From Pelagibacteraceae bacterium AG-422-N09 (lineage in GTDB: Bacteria > Pseudomonadota > Alphaproteobacteria > Pelagibacterales > AG-422-B15), in assembly GCA_003213515.1 (NCBI GenBank), contig QCMV01000003.1, positions 1 through 64,000 on the forward strand: a stretch of 64,000 bases of DNA. Direction: 5' to 3'. This document shows positions 43,536 to 52,480 of the stretch, one piece after another. The translations under genes and the position numbers were made by a program. Every line of letters begins with the position of its first letter. Within the stretch, counting starts at the first letter, position 1. The notes under the pieces are model-generated. The model saw nothing but the letters and a program-made list of their open reading frames with translations, did not search any database and was not told where the DNA came from.

Positions 43536-44462
43536 GTGGAAAATTATTTTATTATTTTATTCTTAATTTTTATCGCTGCTTTAGTAGGATTTTTTTTCGG
43601 TTATAGAAATAAACCACAAAATTCTGAAACAGGACTTGATGAAATATATAAAAAAATTGAGGAAGAGAGTCTCAAATGGGATGAAAGGTATAAGCCAGTA
43701 AAGGATTTATCGACTGCACTTAAAGGCGGTACACGCCGAGGAAAACTAGGTGAAATTGCTCTTGAGGTACTTCTAGAGAATGCACAATTACCAAAAAATA
43801 TAGTATTTGAAAGAAACAAAAGATTTGAAGATGATAATTATAAAGTTAAAGAGCCTGATTTCATAATCAATTTACCGGATGAAAGAAAAATTGTTATCGA
43901 CTGTAAATTCTCATTTGATGATTGGGATAGATATAATCGTTCTATAGAAGATGGAGAGTCTAAAAGTCAAACCGAGACCTATCATAAAGAATATATCAGA
44001 TCGATAAAAAAAATGATCGATGATACAAACGAACGCGAGTATCATAAACTCCCAAAAATTAAGACTATCGATTCAACGATTATATATTTTCCATTAGCAA
44101 ATACCTTTGAGTCTTTTGAAGATCGCTTTCAGGAAATCTTAGAATATGCACACAAAAAAAATGTACTTTTAGCGAATCCAACAATTATTTTATATATAAT
44201 CAATATAGTAAAAAGACTTTGGTCTCAGGAAATAAGAGAAAAAAATAATGATTTAGTAAAGACACATGTTGAAAAAATTTATGATCAAATTGCCAACTTA
44301 GATCTAACAATAGAGAAGAATATTAAAAATTTAGAAAATGTTACAGAGGAAACAAAAAAAATTAGAGGTAAGCTGAGAGGAGATAAAAATAGCATAGTTG
44401 AGTTGGCAAAAAGGATTATTGATCTTGTAATGGGCACGCCAAAAAAGAAGATGGACGATTAA
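43536..44462 (+). CDS. rmuC: RmuC-family DNA recombination protein
   Basis: A 308-residue protein, shorter than the 400-500 residues usual for RmuC. It has an N-terminal membrane helix (residues 4-22, FFFGYR) and then the nuclease-like core: GKLGEIALEVLLENAQLP, PDFIINLPDERKIVIDCKFS and STIIYFPLANTFESF. The long coiled coil normally between helix and core is reduced to about 40 residues. GTG start, 3 bases after sbcB. It limits inversions at short repeats in E. coli. Confidence 0.88.
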   Translation: MENYFIILFLIFIAALVGFFFGYRNKPQNSETGLDEIYKKIEEESLKWDERYKPVKDLSTALKGGTRRGKLGEIALEVLLENAQLPKNIVFERNKRFEDDNYKVKEPDFIINLPDERKIVIDCKFSFDDWDRYNRSIEDGESKSQTETYHKEYIRSIKKMIDDTNEREYHKLPKIKTIDSTIIYFPLANTFESFEDRFQEILEYAHKKNVLLANPTIILYIINIVKRLWSQEIREKNNDLVKTHVEKIYDQIANLDLTIEKNIKNLENVTEETKKIRGKLRGDKNSIVELAKRIIDLVMGTPKKKMDD

Positions 44463-44513
44463 AATAAATGAATAAAATCAATTATTTATATAAAAATAAT
44501 ACATGATTTAGCC

Positions 44514-44542
44514 TTGACTTTAACTGTTCTCATACATAAATT
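44514..44542 (+). promoter_or_regulatory. trxA promoter
   Basis: TTGACT (44514-44519), 17-bp spacer, TAAATT (44537-44542). The leader of about 20 bases contains GGGAAGGA before the ATG at 44570. Confidence 0.6.
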
Positions 44543-44569
44543 ACAGACAACTTTAGGGAAGGAATCACT

Positions 44570-44893
44570 ATGGCAACTATTAATGTAACAGACGCATCTT
44601 TTGAAGAAGAAGTTTTGAAATCAGATAAGCCTGTTGTGCTTGATTTTTGGGCACCTTGGTGTGGACCCTGTAAACAAATTGGCCCATCTCTTGAAGAGAT
44701 TTCAGATGAAATGGCTGATAAAATTACCGTCGCTAAAATTAATATTGATGAAAACCCTAATACACCTACACAGTTTGGTGTTAGAGGAATCCCAACTATG
44801 TTAGTTTTTAAGAATGGTGAGGCTGCTGCAACAAAAGTAGGAGCGGTATCTAAAACTGCAATCGTTGAGTGGATTGAAGACTCAATCGCTTAA
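44570..44893 (+). CDS. trxA: Thioredoxin
   Basis: Cytoplasmic disulfide reductase of 107 residues, standard length. Redox site WCGPC with Cys31 and Cys34, cis-proline in RGIPTMLVFKNGE. It has its own promoter and AAGGA ribosome binding site. The last 4 bases overlap the convergent folC gene, the usual alphaproteobacterial neighbour. Confidence 0.97.
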   Translation: MATINVTDASFEEEVLKSDKPVVLDFWAPWCGPCKQIGPSLEEISDEMADKITVAKINIDENPNTPTQFGVRGIPTMLVFKNGEAAATKVGAVSKTAIVEWIEDSIA

Positions 44894-46176
44894 TTCATTT
44901 CTAAAACTTTTCCAGCTAAATATAAAGATCCACATATTAGGATACGTGCATTCTGGTAATTATTATTTAAATTAGCCAATGCTTCCTGAATTGAGTCGGC
45001 TCTATTTACATTTTCATAATACTTTTTAAGCCCAGCATATAATTCATTTGAATCAATTGCATTTTCTTCATTTGGTATCGTAATAACAGTAATAGCCTCA
45101 ATTTTATCAAACTTGCTTAAATAACTAATTGGATCTTTTGTATTGATCATTCCTAAAATTATACACAACTTTTTATTCGCAAGCTTACTAATTGTTTCAT
45201 TTAGATTACTCGCAGCGTCTTCATTATGAGAACCATCTAAATACAATTCATTTGATGGAGCTATAGTAGATCCCAATTTACCATCAGATATCTTTTCCAT
45301 TCTTCCTGGAAAGTAAGTTTTATTATGAAAATTTTTAGAGACAAAAGGATTGATATCAATATTTGGGAGCTTAGAAGCTGCAGCTAATGCAAGTCCAAGG
45401 TTTTTTTTCTGAAATACATTGTGTGTATTTAGCTTATCAAATTCAATTTTATTTTGGTTATCTTCATATATGAACTTCTCATTATGTTCCGTTAGGTTCC
45501 AGTGAATTCCATGGGCAAATATCGGAGCTTTTTTATACTCCGCCTGATCTATAAGCATTTCTCTTGCTTCTGGGTAAGGCTGATAACCAATAATAGCTGG
45601 GATATCACTTTTAATTATTCCAGACTTTTCAAATGCTATCATCTCAATGCTATCTCCTAAAAAATCCTGATGATCCCTAGAAATTGAGGTAACAACCGAA
45701 ATTGCAGGAGTTATTACATTGCTGCTATCCAGTCTTCCACCTAAACCTACCTCAAGAAGTGTATAATCAGCAGGGTTATTTGAGGCAGCTTCAAAAAAAG
45801 CGGTACTAGTTATTTCAAAGAAAGTAATCGGATCACTATGATTAAAATCTTTCACTTTATTTAAGACGGAATACAGCTCCTCATTTGATATTTCTTTATC
45901 CAGAAGCTGAAACCTCTCATTAAATCTAATTAGGTGAGGCGAGATATAGGCATTAGTCGATTTACTGTTACTTTTTAAGATGTCCTGAATAAATTTCAGT
46001 GTAGAAAATTTTCCATTAGTTCCAGCAATATGAACAATATTATTTATTTTATTTTGAGGGTTATCTAATTTTTCTAATAGGTTACAAACTCTATCAAGTG
46101 ATAAATCTATTCTTTTTGGATGAAGTTCAAGAAGCTCGTTTAAAAGCTTATCAATTTGTTCACTTGATATTTTCAA
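44890..46176 (-). CDS. folC: Bifunctional folylpolyglutamate/dihydrofolate synthase FolC
   Basis: Adds glutamates to folates, 428 residues. LHPKRIDLSLDRV opens it, the P-loop is AGTNGKFST (normally GTNGKGS), and LLEVGLGGRLDSSN and TSISRDHQDFLGD follow. The start is TTG 46176: it abuts the accD TAA with no gap and in the same frame, and no ATG or GTG exists before the P-loop. Folate one-carbon work fits the GcvT-like protein in the island. Confidence 0.95.
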   Translation of the reverse strand: MKISSEQIDKLLNELLELHPKRIDLSLDRVCNLLEKLDNPQNKINNIVHIAGTNGKFSTLKFIQDILKSNSKSTNAYISPHLIRFNERFQLLDKEISNEELYSVLNKVKDFNHSDPITFFEITSTAFFEAASNNPADYTLLEVGLGGRLDSSNVITPAISVVTSISRDHQDFLGDSIEMIAFEKSGIIKSDIPAIIGYQPYPEAREMLIDQAEYKKAPIFAHGIHWNLTEHNEKFIYEDNQNKIEFDKLNTHNVFQKKNLGLALAAASKLPNIDINPFVSKNFHNKTYFPGRMEKISDGKLGSTIAPSNELYLDGSHNEDAASNLNETISKLANKKLCIILGMINTKDPISYLSKFDKIEAITVITIPNEENAIDSNELYAGLKKYYENVNRADSIQEALANLNNNYQNARILICGSLYLAGKVLEMN

Positions 46177-47031
46177 TTAGGCTACTCTTTTAAGTAATAA
46201 TGAAATTATTTGAGATAATTTATCTTTAAGTTCTTTTCTATGAACCACTTGATCTATAAACCCATGTTCTAATAGATATTCTGATCTTTGGAACCCATCA
46301 GGCAGAGTCTCACCTACAGTATTTGAAATTACCCTAGGACCTGCAAAACAAATTAATGCGTTTGGTTCAGCCAATGTAATTGATCCCAACGATCCAAAAG
46401 ACGCTGACACACCTCCACTTGTTGGATTTGTATTTACAACTATATAAGGCAACTTAGCATCTTTAACCATTTGACAAGCTATTGTTGTTTTTGGAAGTGA
46501 TTGAAGAGAATGCTGATTTTCATCCATTCTTGCTCCCCCCGAACAAGTGAATACAATTAATGGAGTATGGTTTGTGACTGAGTGTTCTGCTGCCTTAATC
46601 ATTGCCTCTGCAGCTGAAGCTCCCACAGAACCACCCATGAAATGAAAATTTTGAGCAGCAATAGTTACATTGATATTATTAATTTGCCCGTAACCAATAA
46701 GAAAACAGTCATCCATGTCTGTTTTTTGGCGAGCATCATTAAATCGCTCTTTGTAAGTTTTTAATGCTTTAAAATTTAGTGGATCAGTGAATCCAGAGGG
46801 ATATTTTATTTCTTCAAATACACCACCATCAAATAGATTTTTAAATCTTATACGAGGATGAATTTGTAAGTGTTCATCACAATTAGGGCATACGAAAAGG
46901 GTTTTTTCTAGATCACTCGAATAGAGCATTGTTTGGCATTGGGAGCATTTAATCCACGCATTTTCTGCGATATCTAAACTTTTTTTCTTTCTAGGAAATA
47001 CTTTTGAAATAGTTCTTGTTAACCAATTCAT
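46177..47031 (-). CDS. accD: Acetyl-CoA carboxylase carboxyltransferase beta subunit
   Basis: First step of fatty acid synthesis with AccA, 284 residues. Zinc ribbon CSQC (near 33) and CPNC (near 52), then the crotonase-fold core with GGSVGASAAEAM, FTCSGGARMDE and NPTSGGVSASFG. The gene overlaps trpA by 4 bases and ends directly against folC; trpFBA-accD-folC is the common alphaproteobacterial order. Confidence 0.97.
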   Translation of the reverse strand: MNWLTRTISKVFPRKKKSLDIAENAWIKCSQCQTMLYSSDLEKTLFVCPNCDEHLQIHPRIRFKNLFDGGVFEEIKYPSGFTDPLNFKALKTYKERFNDARQKTDMDDCFLIGYGQINNINVTIAAQNFHFMGGSVGASAAEAMIKAAEHSVTNHTPLIVFTCSGGARMDENQHSLQSLPKTTIACQMVKDAKLPYIVVNTNPTSGGVSASFGSLGSITLAEPNALICFAGPRVISNTVGETLPDGFQRSEYLLEHGFIDQVVHRKELKDKLSQIISLLLKRVA

Positions 47032-47834
47032 GAGCTTAGCTTTTGTTTTAAATCAGTTACCATATTACCTACATTTGTGGCAGGATTAAGTTCCTCATCA
47101 ATTGACCTAGTTATTTCTCTGCACAAAGCCGATCCTACAACACATGCATCAGTATCCTTAAAATCATTTATTGTATCTGCTGTAATTCCAAAGCCAATTA
47201 TACACTTTTTATCAGGTGATATCTTTTTAATTAAATTAAATCTTTTCTTAATTTCATCTGAACTTACTTTCAATTTTTGACCTGTAGTTGAAAGCATTGA
47301 AATATAGTAAACAACCTCATGAGCATCATTTAATATACTTTTTAGTCGGCCTTCATTTGTAGTAGGGCAAAGCAGTTGTATAAATACAATATTATTTTCT
47401 TTGCATTTTTTTGCAAAATCAAGATTAAGTGGCCATGGCCAATCAACACATATTATGCCTGAAACTTTACTACTGATGCATTTCTTTAGGAAATCTTCCT
47501 CCCCGTAAGCCATAATTTTATTCTGGTATGTCATTATGATTACATCTGTCGCATAATCTTTTTTGAAATCTACAATAATTTCAAAAATATCATCTGTTTT
47601 AATCCCACCAGATAGTGCTCTGTAAGTACTGTCTTGAATTGCTCCGCCATCACCAATATTTGCTCCGTGTCCCAGTCCACATTCAATGATATCAGCACCT
47701 GACTCTGCAATTGATTTAAATATATTCAGTGAAGTTTTTTTATCTGGGTCTCCTCCAACTGTATAAGTTAATAGCGCAGCTCTATTATCTTCTTTTGCTC
47801 GTTCAAAAGATTTAATTAAAGTAGACGATGTCAT
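47028..47834 (-). CDS. trpA: Tryptophan synthase alpha subunit, divergent
   Basis: A 268-residue TIM barrel that cleaves indole-3-glycerol phosphate. Catalytic Glu51 (IIECG) and Asp62 (GDGG) are present with the family's spacing of 11, and GFGI and GSAL phosphate loops are kept. The loop between the two, normally PFSDPLADGP, reads GHGANIGDGG, the D-P/L-P-P stretch reads DWPWPL and loop 6 reads SMLSTTGQ with Thr184 for Thr183. These loops contact TrpB and gate the indole tunnel, and TrpB is altered too. Position in trpFBA is canonical. Probably still TrpA, with an altered interface. Confidence 0.85.
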   Translation of the reverse strand: MTSSTLIKSFERAKEDNRAALLTYTVGGDPDKKTSLNIFKSIAESGADIIECGLGHGANIGDGGAIQDSTYRALSGGIKTDDIFEIIVDFKKDYATDVIIMTYQNKIMAYGEEDFLKKCISSKVSGIICVDWPWPLNLDFAKKCKENNIVFIQLLCPTTNEGRLKSILNDAHEVVYYISMLSTTGQKLKVSSDEIKKRFNLIKKISPDKKCIIGFGITADTINDFKDTDACVVGSALCREITRSIDEELNPATNVGNMVTDLKQKLSS

Positions 47835-49060
47835 ATTTTGTAACCAAGTCTCTCAGCAATAATTTTTGAGTCTTTTGCAGAGTCTCCGCAAGAATCTACA
47901 ACAATAATTGTATCTTTACTTAATTTAGGTGCAATTTTGATTGCTTCTGCGAATGCATGTGAAGGTTCAAGTGAAGGACTCACAAAACCTTCATTTTTAC
48001 TGACTAATTGAAAAGCTTCTATGGCCTCCTCGTCACTTGCAGAAGTATATCTTGCTCTTCCAGTTTCTTTTAGAAAACAATGGAGCGGACTTACACCTGG
48101 GTAATCAAGTCCAGCACTTATTGAATCTGTCTCTTCAATTTCTCCCTGATCGTCTTGAATAACGTATTGAGTTGCTCCATGAAGAACACCGATGGGTGAG
48201 TCATTTGTCAAAGGTGCTGCATGTTTTGAGGACCCCTCTGGTCCACCAGCTTCTACCCCTATGAGTTCAATATTATCATAATCAATCCATTCGTTCCAAA
48301 AACCTGCAGCTGACGATCCTCCACCAACGCAATTAATTAATTTCATATCTTTTGGAACTTCACCAAATTCATCCATTACTTGTTTTTTCATTTCTCTTGA
48401 TATTTGAGCGGTAGACCAAGCACATATTTTGACAAAAATTGTAGGGCCAACAGTACTTCCAACACACATATGTGCTTCTTCATTCTCACTTGTCCACCAT
48501 CTCATGCACTCTGACACAGCATCCACTAAAGTTTGTGAGCCAGAGTTTACAGGAACGACTTCAGCACCGTAACTTCGCATAGAAAATACATTTATAGACT
48601 GTCTTTCTACATCCTTCGCACCCATAAATATTTTACATTTTAAATTAAATTTTGCCGCAGCCATACTGAGCATCTTTCCCGCATATCCGGCGCCAGTGTC
48701 ACCCCCTATATAAGTTTTGCCTAATCGCTTACATATTAAGCTGTGAACGACTGCATTATAAGCTTTGTGCGCTCCACCTGTTGCTTTAGAGACTAGTTTA
48801 CAATAAATTTGAGCTCCACCAAGATGCTTCGTAAGGTTATCTAATTTTATAAATGGCGTTGGCGCTCCAACAAAATTTTTAAAATAATAATCTCTCTCAG
48901 CGATAAATGTCTCATCGTTTCTTAATTTTTGAAATTCACGAGTTAATTCTTCAATTGGATAATTGAGACTTTCAGCTATTTGGTTTCCACCAAATTTACC
49001 ACCCCAATATCCATTTTCGTCATGTTGGTCAATGAGAGGGATTCCTTTTTCTAGTTTCAT
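47831..49060 (-). CDS. trpB: Tryptophan synthase beta subunit, strongly divergent
   Basis: A 409-residue PLP enzyme (fold type II). The PLP lysine is Lys99 in GGAHK and GGGSSAAG holds the phosphate, and MGAKDVERQ, SISAGLDYPGV and EPSHAFAEA are typical TrpB. But the catalytic Glu (ETGAGQHG in the family) is Asp121 in GDTGAGYAGK, with Gln-His replaced by Tyr-Ala; KREDLNHTG before the lysine is KLVSKATG; and the C-terminal SGRGDKD is SCGDSAKD. The Lys-to-Asp distance of 22 equals Lys87-Glu109 of Salmonella. Coupled to trpF and trpA by 4-base overlaps. A changed specificity is possible. Confidence 0.85.
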   Translation of the reverse strand: MKLEKGIPLIDQHDENGYWGGKFGGNQIAESLNYPIEELTREFQKLRNDETFIAERDYYFKNFVGAPTPFIKLDNLTKHLGGAQIYCKLVSKATGGAHKAYNAVVHSLICKRLGKTYIGGDTGAGYAGKMLSMAAAKFNLKCKIFMGAKDVERQSINVFSMRSYGAEVVPVNSGSQTLVDAVSECMRWWTSENEEAHMCVGSTVGPTIFVKICAWSTAQISREMKKQVMDEFGEVPKDMKLINCVGGGSSAAGFWNEWIDYDNIELIGVEAGGPEGSSKHAAPLTNDSPIGVLHGATQYVIQDDQGEIEETDSISAGLDYPGVSPLHCFLKETGRARYTSASDEEAIEAFQLVSKNEGFVSPSLEPSHAFAEAIKIAPKLSKDTIIVVDSCGDSAKDSKIIAERLGYKI

Positions 49061-49698
49061 TTTACAGCTTTGTTTGCCTTTGATATGAATTCAGATATTA
49101 ATTTTTCATCTTTTATACCCTCTGAATTCTCAACGCCAGAGCTAACATCAAAATATTCAGTTTTTTTTAAATTTAATGCTTCTGATATATTGTCAGTGTT
49201 GAGGCCCCCTGATAGAAAAAACGACTTATTTGGGGAAAAATTTTTGATAATCTTCCAATCAAATGTCTGGCCAGTCCCTCCAGGCATATCTTTCTTTTTT
49301 TTTGAGTCTAATAGAATATGGTCTATGAAAGGACAATATTCTTTTATTTTATCTAAATCGGACTCTGTCGATATGCTAAATGATTTTATTATTTTAAGAC
49401 TATAAGCTTCATTGATTTTTCTTACTTCATTTAAACTTTCATTTCCGTGCAATTGAACATGCGTAAACTTCATTTTTGAGTAAGTCCTTAAATCACTAGG
49501 AGTTGGGTTTACAGTTACTGCAACAGTGTTCACTTTGCCATTTATTTCATCTAAAATGTCTGCACATTTACTGATTGATATGTTTCTGCTTGAATTTTCA
49601 AAAAAAACAAAGCCCAAAAAAGATGCACCACAACTGATTGCATGTTTAGCAATTTTAATATCTTTTACTCCACAAATTTTAATGTACGCTTTAGTCAC
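49057..49698 (-). CDS. trpF: Phosphoribosylanthranilate isomerase
   Basis: Tryptophan pathway TIM barrel, 213 residues. General base Cys is in YIKICGVKD, general acid Asp in ILLDSKK, and phosphate loops are GGTGQTFDW, FLSGGLNTDN and DVSSGVE. Unlike TrpA and TrpB it looks ordinary. GTG start overlapping the pyrF stop by 4 bases. Confidence 0.94.
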   Translation of the reverse strand: MTKAYIKICGVKDIKIAKHAISCGASFLGFVFFENSSRNISISKCADILDEINGKVNTVAVTVNPTPSDLRTYSKMKFTHVQLHGNESLNEVRKINEAYSLKIIKSFSISTESDLDKIKEYCPFIDHILLDSKKKKDMPGGTGQTFDWKIIKNFSPNKSFFLSGGLNTDNISEALNLKKTEYFDVSSGVENSEGIKDEKLISEFISKANKAVK

Positions 49699-50387
49699 TT
49701 TATGCTTTGATGAAAAATTTCAGCAGCTTTTCCAGGTGAGTCAGCAGAAGTTATTGGTCTTCCCACGACAATTACATCCGCACCAAACTCAATTGCTTTT
49801 TTAGCTGAAAGAGTTCTCTTTTGATCATTATTATTGTCTGTCTGATTTCTTATTCCAGGCACAATAACTTTTAATTTAGATCCGAATGTTTCTTTAACTT
49901 TTCTTATCTCCATCGGGCTGCAAACAATACCATCCATTCCACAATCAAATGCCAGCGCAGATAGATTATCTACATTCTTATTAACTGTACTGCTCATACC
50001 AATTTCATTGATTGAGTTATCATCAAAACTTGTTAGCATTGTGACGCCAATTAAATTTGTATTACTATTTAATTCTTTTTTTAGATCGACACATTCTTTT
50101 AACATACGGGAACCTCCCAAAACGTGAAGTGTTGTATATGTAGGATTGAAAGAGAGAATATTTTGAAGTGATTTTTTTACTGTATTTGGTATGTCGTATA
50201 GTTTGAAATCTAAAAATAATGGAAGCTCATATTTTGAAATTTTTTCAATACCCTCGACCCCACATGATGTAAAGAATTCGAGACCTAATTTGATTCCGCC
50301 AATATAAGGTGAAATTTCATTAATAATTCTATCTGCATCATCAATACAACTCGTATCAATAGCGCAGTAAATTGGGTTTTTAGTCAA
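49695..50387 (-). CDS. pyrF: Orotidine 5'-phosphate decarboxylase
   Basis: Last step of UMP synthesis, 230 residues. The catalytic Asp-Lys-Asp set is in LFLDFKLYDIPNTV; VPGIR and IVVGRPIT are the phosphate-binding segments. The start is TTG 50387, with no ribosome binding site and no ATG before the first strand (IYCAIDTS), so the start is less sure than the gene. It follows ihfB after 23 bases. Confidence 0.95.
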   Translation of the reverse strand: MTKNPIYCAIDTSCIDDADRIINEISPYIGGIKLGLEFFTSCGVEGIEKISKYELPLFLDFKLYDIPNTVKKSLQNILSFNPTYTTLHVLGGSRMLKECVDLKKELNSNTNLIGVTMLTSFDDNSINEIGMSSTVNKNVDNLSALAFDCGMDGIVCSPMEIRKVKETFGSKLKVIVPGIRNQTDNNNDQKRTLSAKKAIEFGADVIVVGRPITSADSPGKAAEIFHQSIK

Positions 50388-50410
50388 AATTTTTGTTTTA
50401 TAAAATCTTT

Positions 50411-50719
50411 CTAACTCTCGTTAGAAGAGTTTTCTTGTTTATTTAGTTTTAATCTAAGTTCTTTTCCAGTCTTAAAGCGAGGTATATATTTTTCCTCAAC
50501 ATTAACTGCTTCACCAGTTCTTGGGTTTCTACCAGTACGTTGTTTTCTGTGTTGAACTGAAAATGCTCCAAAGCCTCTTAATTCAACTCTTTTACCGTCA
50601 GCTAAAGATTGAGTTATTTCATTGAAAATTGTATTAACAATTCTCTCAACATCTCTCACAAAAAGATGAGGGTTCGCTTCAGTGATATTTTGAATAAGTT
50701 TTGATTTTATTAAACTCAT
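50411..50719 (-). CDS. ihfB: Integration host factor beta subunit
   Basis: DNA-bending nucleoid protein, 102 residues. The DNA-intercalating arm is [15 protein letters not shown] with the conserved Pro; FGAFSV leads into it. Its position behind rpsA is the same as in E. coli. IhfA is not in the window. Confidence 0.94.
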   Translation of the reverse strand: MSLIKSKLIQNITEANPHLFVRDVERIVNTIFNEITQSLADGKRVELRGFGAFSVQHRKQRTGRNPRTGEAVNVEEKYIPRFKTGKELRLKLNKQENSSNES

Positions 50720-50774
50720 ATAAATAATTATATGACATTAAATTTTATTGTAAATGATTGATTGTAAAGAATAT

Positions 50775-52472
50775 TTAATCTTCTTTTTTGTCTCTGCCGA
50801 GAGCTTTTCCTAGAATAGCACCTAAGGAAGCACCAGAATCTTTAGACCCATATTTTTCCATAGCTTCTTTTTCAATTTGCTCTTCCATGACTCGTATGGA
50901 CAAATTTATTTTATAATTAGCTATATCAATATTAGTAATTGATGCATCTAACTTATCGTTTTTAGCCCAACGATCTGGTCTTGCGTCAGATTTTCTAAGC
51001 GCAAGGTCAGACTTTTTTATAATTGTTGATGGTCCTTTATCTCCTATTTTAACCTTCACTCCAAAATCTCCAGTTTCAATAACGCTACATGTTACTATAT
51101 CGCCTTTTGCTTTTTCCCTAATTTCATCAAATGGATTTCCATCAACCTCTCTTACAGAAAGGGCTACCTTTTCATTATCATTAGAAACTATTTTTACTTT
51201 AATTTGATCACCAACTTTATATTTTTTCATTTCTTCTTTTGGGTCTGCCTCCCATGAAAGATCTTTACTAAAAACAGCACCATCTATTTCACCATCAAGA
51301 TTACAAAATAATATATTATCTTTAATGCTTGTGATTGATGTATCTAATATCTTTCCGATGGGATTCTTATCATTAAATTTTTGCCATGGATTAGGCATTA
51401 ATTGTTTAATACCTAGACTTAATCTTCTTTTCTCATGATCTATTTCAAGTATCTGACAATCAACTGATTGAGACCTTGCATATAAATTGCCAGGTTTTGA
51501 ATTTTGTTTTGCACTCCAAGTTAGCATATCTTTATGACATAACCCTTCAACACCATTTTCGATTTCAATAAATATTCCATAATCAGCAACATTTGTTACA
51601 ACGCCTGTTACTTTATCATTTACGTTAAATTTATCTTTAACTTTGTTCCATGGATCTTCTTCAAGTTGCTTCATTCCAACTGAAACTCTATTTTTTTCAG
51701 GATCGACCTTAATAATTTTTACCTTTACTTGCTGATCAATTTTTAGGACTTCTGAGGGATGTCCAATTCTTTTATAAGTAATATCACTACTATGAAGTAA
51801 AGAGTCGTAGCCTCCTAAATCCACAAAGCAACCGTAGTCTGTAATAGCCTTAATCTTTCCTTCAACTACATCTCCTAGCTTTAACTGCAAGAACCTTTCT
51901 TCCCTTACTTCTTTGTTCATTTCTTCAAGAACAGCTCGTCTACTGACAACAATATTATTTCTTTTTAAATCCATTTTAAGGATTTTAAATTTCTGCGGTA
52001 CGTCTATAAGGTGACTTACGTCTCTAACGGGCCTAGTATCAATTTGACTTCCAGGTAAAAAAGCAGTCACTCCAATTTCGCAGGATAAACCTCCTTTGAC
52101 CTTTCCAGTGATTACACCTTCAACAAGCTCTCCTGATTCAAAAGATTTCTCAATTTCACCCCAAATCTCTTTTGATTTAGCTTTTGATCTTGAAAGAATA
52201 CAATCCCCATTATGATTCTCTATTTTATCAAGGTACACATCGATAGTATCGCCTATCGATAATTCTTTTTGATCTTTTTGAAATGCAAATTCTCTTTTAG
52301 ATATTCTTCCTTCTACTTTGGCACCAATATCAACTATAATTGAGTCGTCTTCAATTTCAGCGATTGTACCTTTGATAATGGTTCCTTCTTTAAGTTTATT
52401 GTTGTTTATAGATTCAGCTAATAATGAGTCAAACTCAGTTGAGTTGTTTTCATTTAGGGGCACTTGCTTCAT
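50775..52472 (-). CDS. rpsA: 30S ribosomal protein S1
   Basis: mRNA-binding ribosomal protein, 565 residues with six S1 repeats (for example GCFVDLGGYDSLLH near 215, YGIFIEIENGVEGL near 300). The track begins at TTG 52484; ATG 52472 (MKQVPLNEN) is preferred, 8 bases after the cmk stop. Residues after about 545 are a small tail (GASLGAILGKALGRDKKED). Confidence 0.96.
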   Translation of the reverse strand: MKQVPLNENNSTEFDSLLAESINNNKLKEGTIIKGTIAEIEDDSIIVDIGAKVEGRISKREFAFQKDQKELSIGDTIDVYLDKIENHNGDCILSRSKAKSKEIWGEIEKSFESGELVEGVITGKVKGGLSCEIGVTAFLPGSQIDTRPVRDVSHLIDVPQKFKILKMDLKRNNIVVSRRAVLEEMNKEVREERFLQLKLGDVVEGKIKAITDYGCFVDLGGYDSLLHSSDITYKRIGHPSEVLKIDQQVKVKIIKVDPEKNRVSVGMKQLEEDPWNKVKDKFNVNDKVTGVVTNVADYGIFIEIENGVEGLCHKDMLTWSAKQNSKPGNLYARSQSVDCQILEIDHEKRRLSLGIKQLMPNPWQKFNDKNPIGKILDTSITSIKDNILFCNLDGEIDGAVFSKDLSWEADPKEEMKKYKVGDQIKVKIVSNDNEKVALSVREVDGNPFDEIREKAKGDIVTCSVIETGDFGVKVKIGDKGPSTIIKKSDLALRKSDARPDRWAKNDKLDASITNIDIANYKINLSIRVMEEQIEKEAMEKYGSKDSGASLGAILGKALGRDKKED

Positions 52473-52480
52473 ATAATTAA

